This document shows positions 58,411 to 64,000 of a stretch of 64,000 nt of DNA, one piece after another. Positions within the stretch are counted from its first letter, which is position 1, and each line of letters starts with the position of its first letter. The position numbers and the translations under genes are program-made. The stretch covers positions 2,718,501 through 2,782,500 of the forward strand of contig NZ_CP058214.1 of the NCBI RefSeq assembly GCF_015482775.1. The letters run 5' to 3'. The stretch is from Kaustia mangrovi. Its GTDB lineage: Bacteria > Pseudomonadota > Alphaproteobacteria > Rhizobiales > Im1. The notes below the pieces were generated by a model. That model did not search any database and was not told where the DNA came from. It was given only the letters and a program-made list of their open reading frames with translations.

Positions 58411-58442
58411 TCTGGTGCTCTATCCAGCTGAGCTACCGGCGC
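58366..58442 (-). tRNA. tRNA-Arg (anticodon ACG), prophage target
   Basis: Acceptor stem GCGCCGG/CCGGCGC, D arm GCTC..GAGC, anticodon stem with loop CTACGAA (ACG), TTCGAAT T-loop, and an encoded CCA (58366-58368). The prophage attaches at the anticodon loop and restores the whole 3' half, so the gene is intact. Confidence 0.96.
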
Positions 58443-58529
58443 CCGGTCGGGCCTTGCTTGGCCCGGAGTGTCCCGTGGGTCATGGACGGGCATGTCCTAA
58501 TACGTTGCGCGGACAAAGGCAAGATGTCG

Positions 58530-59573
58530 TTACGCATCTGTCGCAGGGAATTTTGCGTGCCCGTCGCGGAAGCCCGTCCACGGGCCCATGGTGCGGGCCT
58601 CGTAGATGCCGCGGGCGATGGCGCGGGCCAGCGTGTCGGCGGCGAGCGTGCCGAGGCAGCCGAGCGTCAGCGGGCGCGGTTCGGCAAGGGGGACGCGGCC
58701 CGTCGCCAGCGCGAAGACGAGGTCGCCGTCATAGGGGGTGTGGACCGGGCGGAGCGCGCGCGCCATGCCGTCGGTGGCCATGATGGCGAGCCGCTTCGCC
58801 TCGCTGCGCGTGAGGGCGGCGTCGGTCGCCACCACCGCGACGGTGGTGTTCTGCCCGGCCCCGGCGGCATCCGGCAGCGCCTCCGCCTTCGTGCCGGCCA
58901 GGGGCGCGTGCGGCGCGCAGTTCGGGGCGGGCCCCAGCCCGCCGAACTCCCCGCCGATCTCGAAGGGCCCCGCCCAGAAGCGCCCCGTTCCCGGAACGAG
59001 CGCGGAGCCGAAGCTGTTGACCGCCACGAGCGCCCCGACGGTCGCGCCCTGCCAGCGCAGCGAGGCGCTGCCGAGCCCGCCCTTCAGCGTGCCGGCGAGC
59101 GCGCCGAACCCCGCGCCGTGATTGCCGAGTGCGAAATCCGCCGAGGCGGCCTCGCACGCCGCCATTCCGAGTGCGCGATAGGGCGGTGTGTCGCCCCAGT
59201 CCTTGTCGCCGCCATTGCGGATGTCGAACAGGATCGCGCCCGGCACGACGGGTGTCGGCTTCGGCTGGTCGCCGAAGGTGAAGCCCCGGCCGCGCTCGGC
59301 CAGGAGATGGGTCACGCCCGCCGCCGCCTCCAGCCCGAAGACCGAGCCGCCGGACAGCGCGACCGCGTGGATGGCGTCGACGAGCGAGACCGGATCGAGC
59401 GCGTCGGTCTCGCGCGTGCCGGGCGCTCCGCCGCGTATGTCGACCGCGGCGACGGCCTCCGTCTCGGCAAGCACCACCGTCGCGCCGGTGCGCACGCGCT
59501 CGTCATGGGCGTTGCCGACGAGCAGCCCGCCGACATCGGTGATGAGGTTGCGTGGCCCCGGTTGCGCGCTCAT
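58530..59573 (-). CDS. P1-family (DmpA-like) peptidase
   Basis: 347 aa. NLITDVGGLLVGNAHDERVRTG at the start, the internal GALVAVNSFGS preceding the self-cleavage Ser typical of the N-terminal-nucleophile P1 family, and TDGMARALRPVHTPYDGD. It would be an autoproteolytic aminopeptidase or beta-aminopeptidase; the substrate is not visible. ATG 59573 (MSAQPG). Confidence 0.82.
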   Translation of the reverse strand: MSAQPGPRNLITDVGGLLVGNAHDERVRTGATVVLAETEAVAAVDIRGGAPGTRETDALDPVSLVDAIHAVALSGGSVFGLEAAAGVTHLLAERGRGFTFGDQPKPTPVVPGAILFDIRNGGDKDWGDTPPYRALGMAACEAASADFALGNHGAGFGALAGTLKGGLGSASLRWQGATVGALVAVNSFGSALVPGTGRFWAGPFEIGGEFGGLGPAPNCAPHAPLAGTKAEALPDAAGAGQNTTVAVVATDAALTRSEAKRLAIMATDGMARALRPVHTPYDGDLVFALATGRVPLAEPRPLTLGCLGTLAADTLARAIARGIYEARTMGPWTGFRDGHAKFPATDA

Positions 59574-59760
59574 CGGTCCTGTCTCCTCGATGGGTGGTTG
59601 TGGTGCTGTGCGGCGCGGGTCGGTGCCGGTCCACAAAGCCCTGCGCCGACTCTAGACCATGTGGCGCGGCGGCTTCCAACCATTCCCGCGCGGCCTGTTC
59701 AATCCGGGCGGCGCTTGCTCTACAGTCTGGCGCAAATCCATTCCTCCAGCGGTGATCCCC

Positions 59761-61461
59761 ATGCGGCTTCGCGTTCTCTTCTCCCTCCTTGCGCTTCTGG
59801 TCCTTGCGGCCTGTGGCGACAACCGCCCGGCCATGGTCTCCACGGCGAACGAGCATGCCTCGAAGGCGGCGCTCGCCATGCTCGACCGGGGCGGCAGCGC
59901 GGTCGATGCGGCCATCGCCGCCCAGCTTGTGCTCAGTCTCGTCGAGCCGCAATCCTCCGGGATCGGCGGCGGCGCCTTCATGCTCTATCGCGATGCCGGC
60001 GACGGCGAGATGGTCGCCTATGACGGGCGCGAAATGGCACCGGAGGCCGCGGGCGGCGACCTGTTCCTCAAGCCCGACGGCGAGCCCATGGGCTTCATGG
60101 AGGCGGTGATCGGCGGGCGCTCGGTCGGCGTGCCGGGGGTCGTGGCCATGCTGTGGAAAGCGCACGAGGAGCATGGCCGGCTCGACTGGGCGGACCTCTT
60201 CCGCCCGGCCATCGGGCTTGCCCATGAGGGCTTCGCGGTGAGCCCGCGGCTTCACGAGATGATCGCCAGGGACGAATGGCTGAGGCGGGAGCCGGCGACG
60301 CGCGACTATTTCTTCGTCGCCGATCCGTCGAGCCCCGACGGTCTCGCGCCGCTTCCCGTCGGCCATGTGCTCAAGAACCCGGCCTATGCGCGCACGCTGG
60401 AGACGATTGCGGAGCAGGGCCCGGAAGGCTTCTATGAGGGCGAGGTGGCCGGCGCCATCGTGCAGGCGGTGACGAGCCATCCCAATCGCGGGCTCATGAC
60501 GCTCGACGACCTCAAGGGCTACGAGGCCAAGGCCCGCGATCCGCTGTGCCGGCCTTACAGGGCCTACGAGGTCTGCGGCATGCCGCCGCCGACATCGGGC
60601 GGGCTCACCACGCTCATGATCCTGGGGATGCTGGAGCCCTTCGAGCTCTCCGCCATGCGGCCGGGCTCGCGCATGGCGGTGCACCTCGTCAGCGAGGCGA
60701 GCGCGCTGGCCTTCGCCGACCGGGCGGTCTACATGGCCGATGCCGATTTCGTGCCGGTGCCGGTGGAGGGGCTGCTCGACCGGGGATATCTCAGGAGCCG
60801 CGCCCGGCTGATCGATCCGCTGCGCGCCACCGGCAAGGCCGAGGCGGGGACCCCGCCGGGGCTTCGCGAGGCGCGGGCCAACGGCTCGGACCTGACCCGG
60901 CCGGGCACGAGCCATCTCTCCATCGTTGACGGGCAGGGCAATGCGGTGTCCATGACGACCTCGGTGGAAGGGCCGTTCGGTTCCCATCTGATGGCCGGCG
61001 GCTTCATCCTGAACAACCAGCTCACCGACTTCTCCTTCGTGCCCGAGCGCGACGGCACGCCGGTCGCCAACCGGGTGGAAGGCGGCAAGCGGCCGCGCTC
61101 GTCCATGTCGCCGACGCTCGTGCTCGACGGGCAGGGCGATCTCTTCGCCGCCGTCGGCTCGCCGGGCGGCAGCCGGATCATCGGCTATGTCACCGAGACG
61201 TTGATCGCGCTCATGGACTGGAAGCTCGACATGCAGGCGGCCATCGACCTGCCCCGCTTCGTGGACCGCAACGGGCCGGTGGAGCTGGAGGCCGGAACGC
61301 CGCTCGCCGCGCTCAAGGGGCCGCTCGAGGCCATGGGCCACGAGGTGACGGTCCGCCCGCTCACGAGCGGCCTGCATGGTGTGCGCGAGACGGCGGCGGG
61401 CCTCGACGGGGGCGCCGATCCGAGGCGGGAAGGCGTGGTCCTGACGACGCGGGAGGACTGA
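59761..61461 (+). CDS. Gamma-glutamyltransferase, lipoprotein form
   Basis: 566 aa. Lipoprotein signal (LLALLVLAAC). The large-subunit residues EPQSSGIGGGAFM and SRMAVHLVSEASALAFADRA are family-typical. The catalytic Thr of the small subunit lies in GTSHLSIVDGQGNAVSMTT, followed by SPGGSRIIGYV. It would autocleave before that Thr and transfer or hydrolyse gamma-glutamyl groups of glutathione in the periplasm. ATG 59761; the next upstream frame extension lies in a gap. Divergent from the P1 peptidase. Confidence 0.92.
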   Translation: MRLRVLFSLLALLVLAACGDNRPAMVSTANEHASKAALAMLDRGGSAVDAAIAAQLVLSLVEPQSSGIGGGAFMLYRDAGDGEMVAYDGREMAPEAAGGDLFLKPDGEPMGFMEAVIGGRSVGVPGVVAMLWKAHEEHGRLDWADLFRPAIGLAHEGFAVSPRLHEMIARDEWLRREPATRDYFFVADPSSPDGLAPLPVGHVLKNPAYARTLETIAEQGPEGFYEGEVAGAIVQAVTSHPNRGLMTLDDLKGYEAKARDPLCRPYRAYEVCGMPPPTSGGLTTLMILGMLEPFELSAMRPGSRMAVHLVSEASALAFADRAVYMADADFVPVPVEGLLDRGYLRSRARLIDPLRATGKAEAGTPPGLREARANGSDLTRPGTSHLSIVDGQGNAVSMTTSVEGPFGSHLMAGGFILNNQLTDFSFVPERDGTPVANRVEGGKRPRSSMSPTLVLDGQGDLFAAVGSPGGSRIIGYVTETLIALMDWKLDMQAAIDLPRFVDRNGPVELEAGTPLAALKGPLEAMGHEVTVRPLTSGLHGVRETAAGLDGGADPRREGVVLTTRED

Positions 61462-61484
61462 GGGGCCGGAAGGGTGGGGCCGCG

Positions 61485-62426
61485 TCAGGCGGCGCCCTCC
61501 TTCTGCAGCTCCAGCGCCTGCGTGATGAAGCGGTGGGCCGGGACGTCGAGGCCATGGCGCTCGGCGAGCCGCACCAGCGCGCCGTTGAGGCCGTCGAGCT
61601 CGAGCGGCTTGCCGCGTTCGAGATCGCCGGCCATGGAGGAGGTCATCTCCGCGGGCAGGCCGTCGAACCAGGCGAGCACGGCGTCCGCTTCCTCCCGGCC
61701 CATGGCGGCACCTTCCGCGCGGGCCACCGCGATTGCCTCCGCCACGGCTTCGCCCAGCAGCGCGCGCGTGCGGGCGTTCTCCCGGATCGGCCCGACCGGA
61801 TGGCGCGTCAGCGCGGTGACGCCGGCGAGCGGGGCGAGGCGGATGAATTTCTGCCAGAGCGCGAGGGTAATGTCGCCGCTGAGCTCATGGTCGATGCCGG
61901 CCTCGCGGCAGGCCGCGGCGAAGGCCTCGCAGCGCGCGCTGGCCCGGCCGTCCGTCTCGCCGAAGACGAGCTTCGCCATCTGGCCGGTATGGCGGATCAC
62001 GCCCGGCGCGGCGATGGTCGCCGCGATATAGGCGACACCGGGCACCACGTGCTCCGCGCCGATCGCGGCGCCGATGCGGGCGGCGCTCTCCACGCCGTTC
62101 TGGAAGGTGAAGAGGCTCGTCTCCGGCTTGAGGAGCGGGCGGCAACGCTCCGCCGCGCTCTCGGTATCGCCGAGCTTGACCGCGAACACAATGGCGTCGA
62201 CCGGCCCGATCTCGGCGGGATCGTTGCTCGCCGTAACAGGGGCGAGCGCGAGGTCGCCGAGCGGGCTTGCGACCGTCAGGCCGGATGTCTTCAGCGCGTC
62301 GAGATGGGCGCCGCGCGCGATGAAGGAGACGTCGTGGCCCGCCGCCTTGAGGCGCGCGCCGAAATAGCCGCCGACGCCGCCGGTGCCCATGACCGCGATG
62401 CGCTTCAGGGTTGGATCGGGTGCCAT
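61485..62426 (-). CDS. 2-dehydropantoate 2-reductase-like (PanE/ApbA family)
   Basis: 313 aa. Rossmann start VMGTGGVGGYFGARLKAAGHDV (NADP binding), FAVKLGDTESAAE and FTFQNGVES, then the C-terminal helical domain with LWQKFIRLAPLAGVTALTR and the ELDGLNGALVRLAE end. It could make pantoate for CoA synthesis; many paralogs have other ketoacid substrates. Its start overlaps the RES toxin end by 22 bases. Confidence 0.85.
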   Translation of the reverse strand: MAPDPTLKRIAVMGTGGVGGYFGARLKAAGHDVSFIARGAHLDALKTSGLTVASPLGDLALAPVTASNDPAEIGPVDAIVFAVKLGDTESAAERCRPLLKPETSLFTFQNGVESAARIGAAIGAEHVVPGVAYIAATIAAPGVIRHTGQMAKLVFGETDGRASARCEAFAAACREAGIDHELSGDITLALWQKFIRLAPLAGVTALTRHPVGPIRENARTRALLGEAVAEAIAVARAEGAAMGREEADAVLAWFDGLPAEMTSSMAGDLERGKPLELDGLNGALVRLAERHGLDVPAHRFITQALELQKEGAA

Positions 62427-63118
62427 TTTTCCTCCTGATAGTCGAAATAGCGGGTCACGGCGCGCCCGTCATAGTCGATCTTGATGTGCTGGGCCTGAAC
62501 GGGAATGCCGACGACATCCGGGTAGAAGGCGCCGACGCAGCGACCGCCGGGGCGGCGGACGCTTGGATAATGCACCCCGTCGGCGCCGTCGTCACGGATT
62601 GTCTGCGCGAAGGCCCGGGAGGCCTCGTAGGAAGCCGGGTCGAGGATGCGCCGGCGCATTTCCGGCTCGAGCGCGCCGACATCGACGAAGCGGTGATCGA
62701 TCTTGCCGACGAGGCAGCGCATGTCCTCCCGGCGCGGGCCGTCGCCGCTGTCGCGCGCCCGTTCTGCGAAGTGGTGGGCGACCTCGGCGAGCGCGGTCGC
62801 GAAGCTCTCGCCCGCATAGTAGACACCGCGGGAGCCGTCGGAGAAGCGCGAGCCGGACGGGTTGACGTGGGTGAAGGAGGCCATGACGTAACTCGCCCCC
62901 GGCCCCGAGATGCGCCGGTCCGGCGACACGAGGCTGATATCGCCGACCTCGTCGCGCACGCGCGGATTGGTCGCCATCTCCAGCGCGGTCAGGGCCTCCC
63001 GGACGGCGGGGTCGCGGCTCACCCGCTCGAACAGGTCGATGGGCGGGTAGCGCGACGCGATGATCCGGTACGCCCGCTTCCAGTCGACATGTGTGTGCGG
63101 CCACATGGGCCGGCTCAC
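62405..63118 (-). CDS. RES-domain toxin (NAD-degrading)
   Basis: 237 aa from GTG 63118, which overlaps the antitoxin stop as GTGA. RES features: FERVSRDPAV near the N-terminus, the central Arg/Ser stretch PSGSRFSDGSRGVYYAGES and a later DGVHYPSVRRPGGRC. RES toxins degrade NAD+ in an ADP-ribosyl transferase-like fold. It is partnered with the upstream Xre/MbcA-type antitoxin. A second GTG two codons upstream is an alternative. Confidence 0.9.
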   Translation of the reverse strand: MSRPMWPHTHVDWKRAYRIIASRYPPIDLFERVSRDPAVREALTALEMATNPRVRDEVGDISLVSPDRRISGPGASYVMASFTHVNPSGSRFSDGSRGVYYAGESFATALAEVAHHFAERARDSGDGPRREDMRCLVGKIDHRFVDVGALEPEMRRRILDPASYEASRAFAQTIRDDGADGVHYPSVRRPGGRCVGAFYPDVVGIPVQAQHIKIDYDGRAVTRYFDYQEEKWHPIQP

Positions 63119-63525
63119 GACCACGGCGCGCGCAGCGCGTCGACATACTGGCGCACCGCCGCGAGGTCGACGATCTCGCCCGCCGCCATGCGCTCAAGCG
63201 GCGTCTGGCCGCCAAGGGCGCGGTTGGGCCTGCGCACCCACTCGTCGGCCTGGGCGGCGTCGCCATAGACGATCTGCAGCCCCTTGAAGATGCCGGCCAC
63301 ATAGCCGACGCGGCTCAGCGTGTCGCGCGATATGGCGGCGACCTCGCCGGCCCGCCAGCGCTGGAAGGTGCGCTCCGCCGGCTCGCCCAGAATGCGCCGG
63401 GCCTCCTCGCGCGAGGCACCCCACAGCGCCATGATCGCGAAGAACCCCTCCATGGCCTTCCCGGCATCGACGCCTTTCGGGTCGATCCGCCCGTCGGGCC
63501 TGTTGTCTGCGGCAATCATCATCAT
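63115..63525 (-). CDS. Xre/MbcA/ParS-type antitoxin of RES
   Basis: 136 aa. Helical HTH-like N-terminal domain (AIMALWGASREEARRILGE, TFQRWRAGEV), then the conserved GLQIVYGDAAQADEWVRRPNRAL toxin-binding region and GGQTPLERMAAGEIVDL. It neutralises the RES toxin and probably binds the repeats upstream. Promoter evidence lies at 63564-63610. Confidence 0.9.
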   Translation of the reverse strand: MMMIAADNRPDGRIDPKGVDAGKAMEGFFAIMALWGASREEARRILGEPAERTFQRWRAGEVAAISRDTLSRVGYVAGIFKGLQIVYGDAAQADEWVRRPNRALGGQTPLERMAAGEIVDLAAVRQYVDALRAPWS

Positions 63526-63563
63526 GCGGCCTTGTCACCGTTCCGTCCGGTCCATGCTGCATG

Positions 63564-63610
63564 ACTATAATGCCATTTGGCGCAAAATCAATAATAAATG
63601 CCGTTTGGCG
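63564..63610 (-). promoter_or_regulatory. Promoter and operators of the RES-Xre operon
   Basis: Minus-strand -10 TATAGT (63564-63569) and -35 TTGATT (63586-63591) with a 16-bp spacer. Two copies of ATGCC-A/G-TTTGGCG (63570-63582, 63598-63610), 28 bp apart, flank the -35 and contain the palindrome GCC-N4-GGC. Likely autoregulatory Xre sites. Confidence 0.6.
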
Positions 63611-63647
63611 GAGGCGTTTGCGTGAAGGCGGGCCATTGCAGATGGCG

Positions 63648-63720
63648 CGCTCACCCCCTCACCCGGCGCACTTTGCGCGCGCTCCTCTCCCGCGAGGGGA
63701 GAGGGGAAATGGGGCAGTCT
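63648..63720. repeat. Palindromic intergenic repeat (alphaproteobacterial type)
   Basis: CACCCCCTCACCC with CTCTCCC-GCGA-GGGGAGAG and GGGGAAATGGGGCAG: the known shape of repeated elements in Rhizobiales intergenic regions. The last 22 bases recur with three changes inside the prophage at 53526-53547. Confidence 0.7.
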
Positions 63721-63814
63721 CGCCAGGCGGCGGGAGGGGGAAGGGAACGGTGGCAGGTTACACCGAAGACGGGCGTGCTGCGTCCGAGCGGAGCCACTCA
63801 GGCCAGTTGTCTCC

Positions 63815-63915
63815 AGCGTCCGGGCTCCCGCCTTCGCGGGAGCGAGCGCAGGGAAGGGCAGGCCGTTTGATACCGTCGTGGCGCTCATGCCCGCGAATGC
63901 GGGCATCCAGAGGCC
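63815..63915. repeat. REP-like short palindromes
   Basis: GGCTCCCGCC-TTC-GCGGGAGC (near 63824-63842) and ATGCCCGCG-AAT-GCGGGCAT (near 63888-63906) are short GC-rich hairpins of the kind found repeatedly between genes in alphaproteobacteria. Confidence 0.55.
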
Positions 63916-63930
63916 GCAGCCGCCTTCGCC

Positions 63931-64000
63931 TCAGTCGGAATCCATCTTGAGCGCGGCGATGAAGGCCTCCTGGGGGATCTCCACCTTGCCGAACTGGCGC
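63931..64000 (-). CDS. lepA: Elongation factor 4, C-terminal end only
   Basis: The last 22 codons plus TGA (63931-63933) on the minus strand read RQFGKVEIPQEAFIAALK and end MDSD, the characteristic C-terminus of LepA. The rest of the gene lies beyond the right edge. LepA is a ribosome-associated GTPase that back-translocates or remodels stalled ribosomes. Confidence 0.88.
   Translation of the reverse strand, partial: RQFGKVEIPQEAFIAALKMDSD

Larger units (their letters stand above)
63526..63930. other. Intergenic region between the antitoxin and lepA
   Basis: 405 bp holding the RES-Xre promoter at its left, then two palindromic repeat elements. No gene accepted. Confidence 0.6.

Overview
The window is high-GC alphaproteobacterial chromosome, probably Hyphomicrobiales or a relative. 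The grounds are GC-rich codon use, a cyoABCD quinol oxidase, an arginine deiminase cluster, Rhizobiales-style intergenic repeats, and the 3' end of lepA at the right edge. About two thirds of it (15.04-58.41 kb) is one prophage of about 43.4 kb inserted in a tRNA-Arg(ACG) gene.

Left host flank (1-14.85 kb): a class D beta-lactamase (5' end cut off), tRNA-Gly(CCC), a leftward cyoABCD-manC operon whose genes overlap by 1-11 bases, and an arginine catabolism island. In the island arcD (antiporter) diverges from a rightward set made of a PLP-dependent Orn/Lys/Arg decarboxylase, arcA and arcB. A perfect FNR/Anr-type box, TTGAT-N4-ATCAA, lies between the divergent genes. No carbamate kinase gene (arcC) is present. 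An LprI-like protein and two unrecognised proteins follow.

Prophage (15043-58410): an HK97-like siphovirus with almost everything on the minus strand. The right end holds the integrase, whose last 14 codons lie in the host tRNA, an excisionase-like HTH protein, small early genes and a LexA/CI-type repressor with palindromic operators. Leftward from there come small genes, VRR-NUC and HNH nucleases, terS-terL-portal-ClpP protease-capsid, head-tail joining genes, tail tube, chaperones with a lambda-like -1 frameshift site (GGGAAAA), tape measure, tail tip and fibres, GH108 endolysin and nested Rz/Rz1-like spanins. Next comes a replication, recombination and nucleotide module: metallophosphoesterase, MazZ-like and DUF4406 proteins, DUF669 SSB, Sak4-like ATPase, Cas4-like nuclease, SF2 helicase, orphan N6 and C5 methyltransferases, and primase-polymerase/helicase. 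hicAB sits inside this module. Cargo near attL includes a frameshifted DUF3800 gene, SNase, an SRAP protein with a 17-glycine tract, and an AT-rich membrane plus secreted gene pair. Three single plus-strand genes for membrane-anchored proteins interrupt the minus-strand operons.

Left of attL, about 220 bp retain fragments of three phage genes in the same order as in the resident prophage, plus an integrase tail and att core. This is the scar of an older, related prophage in the same tRNA gene.

Right host flank (58.44-64 kb): a P1-family peptidase, a lipoprotein gamma-glutamyltransferase, a PanE-like reductase, a RES-Xre toxin-antitoxin operon with repeated operators, intergenic palindromic repeats, and the end of lepA.
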